From assembly GCA_934476455.1 (NCBI GenBank), contig CAKSNY010000002.1, positions 76,856 through 140,855 on the forward strand: DNA of 64,000 bases, read 5' to 3'. Position 1 is the stretch's first letter. Each line of letters starts with the position of its first letter. The DNA comes from an uncultured Clostridia bacterium. Lineage in GTDB: Bacteria > Bacillota > Clostridia > UMGS1883. The position numbers were made by a program, and so were the translations under genes. Shown here in pieces: positions 1 through 8,140 of this stretch. The notes beneath the pieces are model-generated. The model ran no database searches and was not told where the DNA came from. It was given only the letters and a program-made list of their open reading frames with translations.

Positions 1-623
1 CCTGCATTTTTTTTAACAACGCTTTTGTTTTCTTTTTCATCCTTTGTTATATACGCGTTTACAACGTCAAAATCCTTTTTGGGTATGCCCTCCAATGTGC
101 ATTTGTAATACTTTTTTACGCAATGCTCCCGGATAAGCATATTCATATCACGCAGGGCGGCGGCATTTTTTGCGCCTATAACCATCCCGGTGGTGTTTGC
201 GTCAAGCCTGTTGCAAAGTGCGGGCGAAAAGCTGTTTTCACGCCCGGGGTCATAAAGACCGCAGCCTTTCATATAGCTTTTAAACATATCGGAAAGGGCA
301 GGGGCGCTGTGCCGCCCGTCCGGCTGGCAGAAAACGCCGGCAGGCTTGTCGAAAATAATAATGTTTTCATCTTCAAATACAATTTTCGCATTTAAAGCGG
401 CGTCGGCTTCCTCTTTCTGTTTTTTCAGGCTTTCGTCTATGTATATACACAAAACATCACCTTCGGAAAGCAGATAATCGCCGGAAACGTGCTTTTTATT
501 TACCTTTACGTCCTTTTTACGTATTGCCTTATATATAAGCGAGCTCGGCGCAGTGGTAGCTTTCATCAAAAAGCGGTCTGCACGCATATTTTCGTCGTTT
601 TTTCCTATTACATATTCTATCAC
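1..623 (-). CDS. RluA-family pseudouridine synthase, partial (3' end outside window)
   Basis: An open minus-strand frame enters the window from the left and starts at a GTG at 623, 11 bases after the stop of the upstream deacetylase, so the two are probably co-transcribed. About 207 residues are present. The N-terminus has an S4-type RNA-binding start (MRADRFL, near residue 13), and the centre carries the family's catalytic stretch CNRLDANTTGMV, whose Asp is the expected nucleophile for isomerising uridine in rRNA. The usual His before RLD is Asn here, as also occurs in some Firmicutes members of the family. The C-terminal third of the catalytic domain lies beyond position 1. Which rRNA position (RluC- or RluD-like) it modifies cannot be told from this fragment. 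Confidence 0.85.
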   Translation of the reverse strand, partial: MIEYVIGKNDENMRADRFLMKATTAPSSLIYKAIRKKDVKVNKKHVSGDYLLSEGDVLCIYIDESLKKQKEEADAALNAKIVFEDENIIIFDKPAGVFCQPDGRHSAPALSDMFKSYMKGCGLYDPGRENSFSPALCNRLDANTTGMVIGAKNAAALRDMNMLIREHCVKKYYKCTLEGIPKKDFDVVNAYITKDEKENKSVVKKNA

Positions 624-634
624 AAGAAATCATC

Positions 635-1468
635 CTATCCGATTATTAGCGTTTCACCGCTTTTTATGCGGTACGGCTTATATTCCTGTTCAAAGAATAT
701 ATCATACGAAGTGGGGTTGATGCAGGTTTTACCGTCAGCAGAGAATATAAGCGAATTATACGCCTTAACGTAATCATAAATTTCAATGTTCGTAGCATAC
801 CATATATTTTCTTTGCCGCCCATTAAATCACAAAATTTTATAAGTATATCCCAATTGTTATTATCGTCAAATTCATAGCTGTGCCCCCACATATAAAACA
901 CACGCGGCTGTGCGCGGAATTTTTTTACGGGGTCTTTAAGAAAGGTGTCGCAAAAAGTAAATAGGTTTTCGTCTGTATGGTGGCAGGTGGGCTTAAGGCG
1001 CAGCCAGTCGGTTTCAACGTCAAACTTTCCTGTCGACTGCGTTGTGCGCGAATATGCTATACCGCAGCCCTTTAAAATGTTTACAACAGTGTCGTTATAT
1101 GTACCGAACGGGTACGCCATACCGCGCACAACCGTGCCGAAGATTTTTTCTATATTTTCGCGGTCACCTAAAACCTCGTGCGCCGCTTCCGCAGAGGAAA
1201 TATCCTGCAAAAACGGATGCGTTAAGGTGTGAACGGCAATTTCGTGTCCCGAATTTTTATAAAGAGCGAGCGCCTGCGCTTCGGTAAGCCTTTCGTGCGT
1301 TGAGGCGGCATTTTCACTGCCGAAAATTCCGCTGTTTATGTTAAAGGTACATTTAATTCCGCTTTCGTTTATAATATCCATAAGCTTTATGTCGGAGAAA
1401 ATTCCATCGTCATAGCTAAGTGTAACCGCTCTTAACAGACCGCCCGGAAAACGCATATGTCTTAACAT
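635..1468 (-). CDS. Polysaccharide deacetylase (NodB-like) family protein, cytoplasmic
   Basis: A 277-residue protein with the NodB homology fold. A SYDDG motif near residue 19 and HEIAVHTLTH near residue 75 supply the metal-binding Asp and His pair, and MAYPFGTYND matches the third family motif. There is no signal peptide or membrane segment, so unlike typical peptidoglycan deacetylases it probably acts inside the cell or on a small substrate. The ATG at 1468 follows an AGAGGTGG ribosome site. The pseudouridine synthase gene begins 11 bases downstream. Related intracellular deacetylases act on small N-acetyl sugars or other amides; the substrate here is unknown. Confidence 0.8.
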   Translation of the reverse strand: MLRHMRFPGGLLRAVTLSYDDGIFSDIKLMDIINESGIKCTFNINSGIFGSENAASTHERLTEAQALALYKNSGHEIAVHTLTHPFLQDISSAEAAHEVLGDRENIEKIFGTVVRGMAYPFGTYNDTVVNILKGCGIAYSRTTQSTGKFDVETDWLRLKPTCHHTDENLFTFCDTFLKDPVKKFRAQPRVFYMWGHSYEFDDNNNWDILIKFCDLMGGKENIWYATNIEIYDYVKAYNSLIFSADGKTCINPTSYDIFFEQEYKPYRIKSGETLIIG

Positions 1469-1496
1469 TTAACCACCTCTTTTTATTTATGCGTTT

Positions 1497-1525
1497 ATTA
1501 TACATCAGCGGCATTATAAATTCAA
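1497..1525 (-). promoter_or_regulatory. Probable sigma-A promoter of the deacetylase/pseudouridine synthase pair
   Basis: Minus-strand TTGAAT, 17 bases, then TATAAT, about 30 bases upstream of the deacetylase start. Match judged by eye. Confidence 0.6.
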
Positions 1526-1577
1526 CAACATTTTAATAAGCTGTTTAAAAACTAAAATAATGAGTGTTGGGGGAGTT

Positions 1578-1675
1578 GTCAGAGGGGGAAATCCCCTCTG
1601 ACATAAAAAATGCGGTTTTCGCGGTACACGCCCGCGAAAACCGCTCCTTGCAAGGGCTGGTGCGGTGAGCACCGC
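1578..1675. repeat. Cluster of three consecutive perfect hairpins
   Basis: Three inverted repeats follow one another without coding sequence: a 10-bp stem at 1578-1587/1593-1602, a 13-bp stem at 1612-1624/1632-1644 and a 6-bp stem at 1662-1667/1670-1675. The first two are GC-rich with short loops. This looks like a dispersed intergenic repeat of the kind seen in Clostridia rather than a gene. It lies between the deacetylase promoter and the terminal-repeat element next to eno. Confidence 0.7.
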
Positions 1676-1678
1676 GCG

Positions 1679-1957
1679 AGCAGAAGCAGATGTGTCAGCA
1701 TACGAACACGCCAAAACGGTAAAAAATCAGCTTTTTCTTTGTTGTCGGTCTTGAAATACGTCAGTATTCCTGCGACCTTTCGCCTTGAAAAATCAAGATT
1801 TTTTATCCGTTTTCGGTCAAAGATTTATTGCCTTGGATTTTTATGTCAATGCAAGGCAAAAACGCAGCTAATGCTTTGTGCATTTGCGAGTATTTTAACA
1901 CAGCAGTGGCGTGAAAATCCGGGCAATAAACGTGTTCGGATACTAACACATCTGCTT
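1679..1957. repeat. Non-coding element bounded by ~27-bp imperfect inverted repeats (MITE-like)
   Basis: The left end (about 1684-1710) and the right end (1931-1957) are inverted copies differing at about three positions; the shared core reads CGTGTTCG..ACACATCTGCTT. Inside lie a second inverted repeat (about 1713-1733 against 1786-1815, sharing AAAACGG and TAAAAAATC) and a small one at 1828-1835/1852-1859. No start-to-stop frame inside resembles a protein. Terminal inverted repeats around a short non-coding core are the hallmark of miniature inverted-repeat elements. No target-site duplication was recognised. Confidence 0.55.
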
Positions 1958-1970
1958 AAGCCCTTGTTCT

Positions 1971-2005
1971 CAAGCCGAAAGCTCCGAAAGCGGGCTTTTG
2001 GCTTG
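1971..2005 (-). terminator. Hairpin downstream of eno, weak terminator candidate
   Basis: A 12-bp stem (1971-1982 with 1994-2005, one G-T pair) lies 14 bases after the eno stop. No T-run follows on the minus strand, so it may protect the 3' end of the mRNA rather than terminate. Confidence 0.4.
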
Positions 2006-2018
2006 AAGCGTGTCGGTT

Positions 2019-3314
2019 TTATCGGAAAATACCGTACCTTGCCGTGTCTTTTAAATCTTCTTCTATTCTTAAAAGTCTATTGTATTTTGCGGTTCTGTCT
2101 GTTCTTGACGGCGCGCCCGTTTTTATCTGCCCCGCATTTACGGAAACGGCAATATCCGCTATGGTTGTGTCTTCGGTTTCACCGCTGCGGTGCGAAACAA
2201 TTGCACAGTAATTGTTTCTGTGTGCCATACCGATTGCGTCAAGCGTTTCGGAAAGCGTGCCTATCTGGTTGGGCTTGATAAGAATTGCATTGGCACAGCA
2301 CTCGTCAATGCCCTTTTTAAGGCGCTGTGTGTTTGTAACAAACAGGTCATCGCCGACAAGCTGAACGCGGCTGCCTATTCTGTCCGTAAGCTTTTTCCAT
2401 GCGCCCCAGTCCTCCTCGGCTACGCCGTCCTCTATTGAAAATATCGGGTATTTGGTTATCCAGTTCTCCCAAAAAGATACCATTTCGTCGGAGGTTAAAA
2501 TTTCGCCCCTTTTCCAAAATGCGTAAGAGCCTGTGTGTCCCTGTTTTTTTGCCTCGTCATACATTTCGGTGGAGGCGGGGTCAAGCGCTATTTTAAAATC
2601 GTCTCCCGGTTTAAAGCCCGCCTTTTCCACTGCTTGGCATATAAGCTTTAAGGCGTCCTCGTCAGAAGAAAGGTTGGGCGCGAAACCGCCCTCGTCGCCT
2701 ACAGCGGTTGAAAATCCGCCGTCCTTTAAAAGAGAGCGCAGCGTATGGAAAACCTCGGCGCAATGCCTCAGCCCTTCACTGAAGCTGCCCGCGCCTACAG
2801 GCATAATCATAAATTCCTGACAGCAGACAGAATTGTCGGCATGCTTTCCGCCGTTTATAATGTTCATCATCGGAACGGGAAGTATATGGGCGTTTACGCC
2901 GCCTATATAGCGGTACAGGCTTTGCCCCGTAGCCATGGCGGCTGCCTTTGCCGCAGCAAGCGAGGTGGCAAGCATAGCGTTTGCGCCGAGCGTTGTTTTG
3001 TTGTCTGTGCCGTCAAGTTTTATCAAAAGGTCGTCAAGTGCGCGCTGCTCCAATGCGTTCAGCCCGATAAGCGCGTCACGTATAGGCTCGTTTACGTTTT
3101 TAACGGCTTCAAGAACGCCGCGCCCCATATAGCGCGATTTATCGCCGTCGCGCAGCTCGCACGCTTCAAAAGCGCCTGTGGACGCGCCCGACGGTACGGC
3201 GGCACGTCCCATATATCCGCCGCTTAAAAATACCTCTGCCTCCAATGTGGGATTCCCGCGCGAATCGAGAATTTCCCGCGCGTGTACATCAGCAATTTCA
3301 AAAAAATCATTCAT
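2019..3314 (-). CDS. eno: Enolase
   Basis: A 431-residue full-length enolase, which interconverts 2-phosphoglycerate and phosphoenolpyruvate in glycolysis and gluconeogenesis. Recognisable are the N-terminal AREILDSRGNPTLE, the metal-binding SIEDG near residue 295, and the C-terminal signature SHRSGETEDTTIADIAV. The ATG at 3314 is preceded by AGGAGG at 3323-3328. That ribosome site sits in the 3' arm of a terminator-like hairpin (separate entry), so translation and upstream transcription may be coupled. The gene is not accompanied by the other lower-glycolysis genes often found with it in Firmicutes. Confidence 0.98.
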   Translation of the reverse strand: MNDFFEIADVHAREILDSRGNPTLEAEVFLSGGYMGRAAVPSGASTGAFEACELRDGDKSRYMGRGVLEAVKNVNEPIRDALIGLNALEQRALDDLLIKLDGTDNKTTLGANAMLATSLAAAKAAAMATGQSLYRYIGGVNAHILPVPMMNIINGGKHADNSVCCQEFMIMPVGAGSFSEGLRHCAEVFHTLRSLLKDGGFSTAVGDEGGFAPNLSSDEDALKLICQAVEKAGFKPGDDFKIALDPASTEMYDEAKKQGHTGSYAFWKRGEILTSDEMVSFWENWITKYPIFSIEDGVAEEDWGAWKKLTDRIGSRVQLVGDDLFVTNTQRLKKGIDECCANAILIKPNQIGTLSETLDAIGMAHRNNYCAIVSHRSGETEDTTIADIAVSVNAGQIKTGAPSRTDRTAKYNRLLRIEEDLKDTARYGIFR

Positions 3315-3316
3315 AC

Positions 3317-3358
3317 AAAAAACCTCCTCTATCGGATTATTGCCAAATAAAGGAGGTT
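3317..3358 (-). terminator. Terminator-like hairpin that contains the eno ribosome-binding site
   Basis: Reading the minus strand, 3358-3347 (AACCTCCTTTAT) pairs with 3332-3321 (ATAGAGGAGGTT): a 12-bp stem with one G-T pair, a 14-base loop and six T after the stem. It has the form of an intrinsic terminator for the upstream deacetylase gene, while its 3' arm is also the AGGAGG that serves eno. Whether it terminates, hides the ribosome site, or does both cannot be decided from sequence. Confidence 0.65.
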
Positions 3359-3371
3359 ATATTCATTTTAT

Positions 3372-4568
3372 TTATCGGCTGACCTTGCTGTAAACCTTGC
3401 CGCTTACGGGGGTACCGCAGCGGGCTTTAATAAGCTCGCTCACCGTTACAAGCTGATAACCCTGCTTTAAAAGATACGGCACAACCGACACAACCGCATC
3501 TTTCGTAGGCGAATGTATATCGTGCATAAGAATTATTGCACCGTCGGACGTGTTTTTCTTTATGCAGTCAAGCGTTTTCGCGGCAGAACGCGTTTTCCAG
3601 TCAAGTGTGTCAACAGACCACATAACGGCAGACATAGAAATACTTGAAAGAACGCTTTTGTTATATGCGCCGTACGGCGGACGGTAAAGCGTGGGGTAAA
3701 CACCCGCCGCGTTAAAAACGGCGTTGTTTGTCTGCGAAATCTGGCTTGAAATAACACTCGTGGAGGACTTTTGAAGGTTTACGTGGCTCCAGGTATGGTT
3801 TCCTATTTCACAGCCCATATCAACCGCGCGTAAAACCGTGGATTTATACCCCGAAACACTGTGCCCCTGTACAAAGAATGTTGCGCGTGCACCGTATTTT
3901 TCAAGGGTTGAGAGTATGCTGTCTGTGTATTTGCCGGGACCGTCGTCAAAGGTCAGTGCAACCATCGGGCGCGACGGGTCTACCCTGCCGCCGCCATAGT
4001 ACCACCCGACCTTGCTGTAAGATTCTGCCCTGTCATAGGGAACGTATATAAACCTTCCGTCGTCGGAAAACATAAGCTGCATAACGTCAGACTTGCGCTT
4101 GCTCCATCCTTTTTTTTGCGCGTCCTCTATATAGTCGTTGTAAACAGTGTGTTCTCCGCCGCTTTCATCATACATCGTAACGGAAACATCGGAAAGGCTG
4201 TAGTACCAGCCCACCTTTCTGTATGCTTCGCCGAGGTCTTTAAAAACGGAAAGCGTTCTCCCGTCTGTGGCATACATTGTTATACTAACCTCGTCTAAGG
4301 TATCGTACCAGCCTACTTTTCTGTAGGCATCTCTGTAATATGCGGGGATTTCTATCGTCCTTCCGTCTGTGGCGTACATTGTTATAAGCTGCGCGTCCTC
4401 GTAGGTATCGTACCAGCCTACCTTTTTATATTCGTCCGCAACAGAGGAGGAAACGGTAATCGTGCGTCCGTCAGAAGAATACATCGTAATATCAGACGCC
4501 GCAAAGGTTAAAAATGCACTGAAAAACAGGTGCATAGAAAGAAGAAGACATATTATTCTTTTTGACAA
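3372..4568 (-). CDS. Secreted polysaccharide deacetylase with five N-terminal GWY repeats
   Basis: About 398 residues. A hydrophobic signal segment follows two basic residues at the N-terminus. Residues about 25-190 hold five ~33-residue repeats of the pattern TMY..DGRT...Y.KVGWY....DV, the fourth and fifth more divergent. Residues about 205-395 are a NodB deacetylase domain with TFDDGP, HTWSH, YRPPYG and the C-terminal LMHD motif, so the metal site and catalytic residues look complete. The likely substrate is N-acetylated cell-wall glycan outside the membrane. I chose the TTG at 4568 because GGGGGTGAT lies just upstream; an in-frame ATG at 4586 overlaps the ychF stop by one base and is the alternative. 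Confidence 0.88.
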   Translation of the reverse strand: MSKRIICLLLSMHLFFSAFLTFAASDITMYSSDGRTITVSSSVADEYKKVGWYDTYEDAQLITMYATDGRTIEIPAYYRDAYRKVGWYDTLDEVSITMYATDGRTLSVFKDLGEAYRKVGWYYSLSDVSVTMYDESGGEHTVYNDYIEDAQKKGWSKRKSDVMQLMFSDDGRFIYVPYDRAESYSKVGWYYGGGRVDPSRPMVALTFDDGPGKYTDSILSTLEKYGARATFFVQGHSVSGYKSTVLRAVDMGCEIGNHTWSHVNLQKSSTSVISSQISQTNNAVFNAAGVYPTLYRPPYGAYNKSVLSSISMSAVMWSVDTLDWKTRSAAKTLDCIKKNTSDGAIILMHDIHSPTKDAVVSVVPYLLKQGYQLVTVSELIKARCGTPVSGKVYSKVSR

Positions 4569-4585
4569 AATATCACCCCCGCGCA

Positions 4586-5683
4586 TTAAACATTGAATCT
4601 GAAAAGCACAACGTCGCCGTCGTTCATAACATACTCTTTACCTTCGCTGCGGACAAGCCCCTTTTCCTTTGCCGCGGCAAGAGAGCCGCACTGTGTTAAA
4701 TCTTTAAAGGAAACGACCTCGGCTCTTATAAAGCCCTTTTCAAAGTCGGTATGTATTTTACCGGCAGCCTGGGGCGCTTTTGTGCCCTCTGTAATAGTCC
4801 AGGCGCGTACCTCGGGCGTGCCTGCCGTAAGATAGCTGATAAGCCCCAAAAGCTTGTAGCTTTTTTTAATCAGTCTGTCAAGCCCCGATTCCTTAAGCCC
4901 CATTTCTTCAAGGAAAAGCTGCTTTTCGTCAGGCTCAAGCGTGCTTATTTCTTCCTCTATACGTGCGGATATGGGCAAAACCTCCGCACCCTCGGTACGG
5001 GCGATTTCCTCCACCTGTTTTACATAGGAATTATTTTCTATGCCGTTTTCAAAATCGGTTTCGCTTACATTTGCGGCATACAAAACCGGCTTCATTGTAA
5101 GAAGCGAAATTTCGCGTACAATTTCTGCCTCATCCGGCGTTACGCTGACGGTGCGCGCCGTTTTTCCGCTTTCAAGCGCGGCTTTAAAGCGCTTCCACAT
5201 TTCAAGCTCCGCAGCATACTTTTTATCGCCCGATTTCATCATTTTCATCGTGCGGTCTATACGCTTGTCCACGCTTTCAAGGTCTGCAAAAACAAGTTCA
5301 AGATTTATTGTTTCTATGTCGCGCACAGGGTCAACGCTGCCGTCTACGTGAATGATATTTGTATCGTCAAAGCAGCGCACAACGTGAACTATGGCGTCCA
5401 CCTCGCGTATATGGGACAAAAACTTGTTGCCCAGCCCCTCACCGCGGCTGGCACCCTTTACAAGCCCTGCAATATCCACAAATTCAACTATTGCGGGGGT
5501 AACCTTTTCGGGGTTGTACATATTTTTTAAAACCTCCAGCCGTTCATCCGGTACGCTTACAACGCCGACGTTCGGCTCTATAGTACAAAAGGGGTAATTG
5601 GCGCTTTCCGCGCCCGCCTTTGTAATTGCGTTAAAAAGTGTGCTTTTTCCGACGTTGGGAAGTCCTACTATACCTAATTTCAT
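4586..5683 (-). CDS. ychF: Redox-regulated ATPase/GTPase YchF (Obg-family)
   Basis: A 365-residue full-length YchF. The P-loop GLPNVGKST is at residues 7-15, switch and G3 elements include DIAGLVKGASRGEG, followed by a coiled-coil insertion (about 125-190) and a C-terminal TGS domain (about 280-363) with GTKAPQAAGKIHTDFEKGF. The protein is a ribosome-associated P-loop NTPase of the TRAFAC class, ATP-preferring in studied members. It is the first gene of a minus-strand run with the secreted deacetylase and perhaps eno. Confidence 0.97.
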   Translation of the reverse strand: MKLGIVGLPNVGKSTLFNAITKAGAESANYPFCTIEPNVGVVSVPDERLEVLKNMYNPEKVTPAIVEFVDIAGLVKGASRGEGLGNKFLSHIREVDAIVHVVRCFDDTNIIHVDGSVDPVRDIETINLELVFADLESVDKRIDRTMKMMKSGDKKYAAELEMWKRFKAALESGKTARTVSVTPDEAEIVREISLLTMKPVLYAANVSETDFENGIENNSYVKQVEEIARTEGAEVLPISARIEEEISTLEPDEKQLFLEEMGLKESGLDRLIKKSYKLLGLISYLTAGTPEVRAWTITEGTKAPQAAGKIHTDFEKGFIRAEVVSFKDLTQCGSLAAAKEKGLVRSEGKEYVMNDGDVVLFRFNV

Positions 5684-5760
5684 ATTTATTTACATCTCCT
5701 TAGTTTAAAACACAAGGCGCTTTTCCTTTTCGGCAAAAAACAAGCCGCCCCGACAAATAT

Positions 5761-5789
5761 ATTATATCACGCCGAAAAGAAATTATCAA
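5761..5789 (-). promoter_or_regulatory. Sigma-A promoter of ychF
   Basis: Minus strand TTGATA, exactly 17 bases, then TATAAT with an upstream TG (extended -10). It lies about 80 bases before the ychF start. Confidence 0.75.
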
Positions 5790-5920
5790 CACAAATGTTT
5801 CGATATGTTTGTTATAGGATTTTGAAATTTACCGATTATTCACAAACAGTACATAAATATTACAAAAGCTTCTGATATATTGGGTTTAACGAAAAAAGTA
5901 TTTAACAAAAAGCTTTTTTG

Positions 5921-5929
5921 TGATATAAT
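5921..5929 (+). promoter_or_regulatory. Extended -10 promoter of the regulator-kinase-HtrA operon
   Basis: TGATATAAT gives a perfect -10 with the TGn extension; the -35 region 17 bases upstream (TTTAAC at 5901-5906) is poor, which suits an extended -10 or an activated promoter. It lies about 40 bases before the response regulator gene. Confidence 0.6.
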
Positions 5930-5970
5930 AAAACGGAAGATGAATTTTTTACGGAAAAGAGGGGTGCACA

Positions 5971-6669
5971 ATGAAAACTGCCAAAAGAATACTTATAGCC
6001 GATGATGATGCAAATATCTGCGAGCTGGTAAGGCTGTATCTTGAAAAAGAGGGGTACGAAACGGTTGTATGCTTTAACGGTGAAAAGGCGCTGGAGCTTA
6101 TAAATAACGGCGGAATTGATTTGGCAATACTTGACATTATGATGCCGAAAAAGGACGGCGTTTCGGTTTGCCGTGAAATACGTGCAAAAAGCGCTATGCC
6201 CATAATAATGCTTACGGCAAAGGGCGAAACCTTTGACAAGGTTTTGTGTTTGGAGCTCGGCGCGGACGATTATATAGTTAAACCGTTTGAGGGGAAAGAG
6301 CTTGCCGCACGCGTAAAAGCGGTGCTTCGGCGATATTCGCAAGGAACGGAAAGCGCGGAAAAGGTTGTAAGCTATGACAATATTACCGTAAATCTTACGA
6401 ATTATGAACTGATATTGGGCGGGGAAAGCATAGACGTTCCGCCGAAGGAGCTGGAGCTTTTATATTACCTTGCGGCACACCCCAACCGTGTGTTTACGCG
6501 TGAGCAGCTGCTTGAGGACGTGTGGGGGTTTGACTACTTCGGAGATTCCAGAACGGTTGACGTGCACGTAAAAAGGCTTCGCGAAAAGCTGGAGGGCTTT
6601 GAAAAAGGCTGGTCGCTTAAAACCGTGTGGAGCGTCGGTTATAAGTTTGAGGTGAAGCAGGGTGCGTAG
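5971..6669 (+). CDS. OmpR/PhoB-family response regulator
   Basis: A 232-residue transcription regulator. The receiver domain (1-120) has the acidic pair at D11-D13, the phospho-acceptor D55 in LAILDIMMPKKDG and the conserved Lys in VKPF. A winged-helix DNA-binding domain fills the C-terminal half (SRTVDVHVKRLREKLE). It overlaps the kinase gene by 8 bases, so the two are translationally coupled and almost certainly partners. The genes it controls are unknown; the HtrA gene in the same operon suggests an envelope-stress role by analogy with Firmicutes systems in which a two-component system controls htrA. Confidence 0.95.
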   Translation: MKTAKRILIADDDANICELVRLYLEKEGYETVVCFNGEKALELINNGGIDLAILDIMMPKKDGVSVCREIRAKSAMPIIMLTAKGETFDKVLCLELGADDYIVKPFEGKELAARVKAVLRRYSQGTESAEKVVSYDNITVNLTNYELILGGESIDVPPKELELLYYLAAHPNRVFTREQLLEDVWGFDYFGDSRTVDVHVKRLREKLEGFEKGWSLKTVWSVGYKFEVKQGA

Positions 6670-8140
6670 GTCGCTTTTTTCACGGATATTTTTTACACAG
6701 GTTGCAACGGCGCTCACCGTTATAATTATAATAACGCCCACAATTTTTATTATGATAGGCAACTATGTTGTCAATTCGCAAAAAACGGATATTTTGCAGG
6801 ACGCGATGCACGCCTCCTACATAAGCGAGAAGGTTGCGGAACAGACAAATAACGAGTCTATGTGGTCTTTTTATAAAATTGGAATAGAGTATATCGGCAG
6901 TAAAAGCGCGATTATTGTATTAAATGCGGACGGAAACATCATTGCAGCCCCGGAAAAAATAGACGGGGTAAACTATACCGCCATTGACAAAAGCTTTATA
7001 GAGCCGGTGCGAAGCGGAAAAAACGCCATACAGCTTTATAACAAAGGAAAAATATTTTCCGAACAGACAATGGTTGCAATCGTTCCGATTATGAAAACGG
7101 ACGCAATTACCGGGAAAAAAAGCTTTTTGGGCGCGGCGGCTGCGCTTAGGTCGCTTCCGCAGATACGCTATATTCAAAGAAATATTGTTGCAATAATTAC
7201 GCTTGCGCAGCTTGTCGCATGGCTTGTGGCGTTTATGGTGTCGTATATTATTACGCGCCAGATTACAAACCCGATAAAGAAGATGCGTGTGGCGGCGCAA
7301 AGCATTGCTTCCGGAAACTTTAAGGAGCGAATCCCTATAACCTCACACGATGAAATAGGGCAGCTTGCGTCAAGCTTTAATTCGATGACGGAGGCACTTA
7401 GCGAGCTTGAAACGATGCGTTCGTCGTTTGTGTCGGACGTTTCGCACGAGCTGCGCACACCGATGACGGTAATAAGCGGTTTTGTGGAGGGTATTGTGGA
7501 CGGAACCATTCCGGAAAGCGAGCATAAAAAGTACCTTGGAATTGTTTTAAGCGAAACTAAAAGACTGAGCCGCCTTGTGTCGGAACTTTTGGAGGCGTCG
7601 CGTCTTGAAAGCGGCAAGGTTGTTTTAAACAAAAAAAATATAGACCTTAACCGCCTTGTCACGGAAACGGTTATTACGTATGAACAGGCATTGTCGCAAA
7701 AAAATATTGACGTTTCGCTTAACCTTGAAAGCGGGGAGTGCATTGCCTTTGCAGACCGCGACGGCATAAAGCGCGTTTTGATAAATCTTATTGACAATGC
7801 GATAAAGTTTACGCCGGAAAACGGAAAAATAATGCTTTCTACGGCATATGACGGGCAAAAAACCGTAACAAGCGTGCAAAACAGCGGCGCGGGTATATCG
7901 CAGGCGGAGCTTAGGCACATCTGGGAAAGGTTTTACAAAACGGACAAAAGCCGCAGTATGGATAAAAAAGGTGTGGGGTTGGGGCTTCACATAGTAAAGA
8001 CAATAATTGCAAACCACGGCGGAAAGATAGAGGTGCAAAGCGTTGAAAATGAATATACGCGCTTTACCTTTACACTTGATGCCGGTGAAAAAAATAAGAT
8101 AGCAGATAACAATGGAAAGGATGATAAAAATGAAAGGTAA
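6662..8140 (+). CDS. Sensor histidine kinase with HAMP domain
   Basis: A 492-residue membrane kinase beginning at a GTG inside the end of the regulator gene. Two membrane segments (about 12-33 and 175-197) enclose an extracytoplasmic sensor of about 140 residues. A HAMP linker (about 198-250) follows, then the H-box SDVSHELRTP with phospho-acceptor H262, the N-box LIDNAIKFTPENG and the G-box GVGLGLHIVK. All catalytic motifs are present. The signal it senses is not evident. Confidence 0.95.
   Translation: MRRSLFSRIFFTQVATALTVIIIITPTIFIMIGNYVVNSQKTDILQDAMHASYISEKVAEQTNNESMWSFYKIGIEYIGSKSAIIVLNADGNIIAAPEKIDGVNYTAIDKSFIEPVRSGKNAIQLYNKGKIFSEQTMVAIVPIMKTDAITGKKSFLGAAAALRSLPQIRYIQRNIVAIITLAQLVAWLVAFMVSYIITRQITNPIKKMRVAAQSIASGNFKERIPITSHDEIGQLASSFNSMTEALSELETMRSSFVSDVSHELRTPMTVISGFVEGIVDGTIPESEHKKYLGIVLSETKRLSRLVSELLEASRLESGKVVLNKKNIDLNRLVTETVITYEQALSQKNIDVSLNLESGECIAFADRDGIKRVLINLIDNAIKFTPENGKIMLSTAYDGQKTVTSVQNSGAGISQAELRHIWERFYKTDKSRSMDKKGVGLGLHIVKTIIANHGGKIEVQSVENEYTRFTFTLDAGEKNKIADNNGKDDKNER

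Noticed and set aside
1610..2278. Plus-strand open frame of 222 codons across the repeat region and the eno 3' end
   Set aside because: It runs over three hairpins and the MITE-like element and then antisense to eno; composition is not protein-like and no ribosome site precedes it.
2745..3227. Open plus-strand frame opposite eno
   Set aside because: Antisense shadow of the highly conserved eno gene, without ribosome site or family match.
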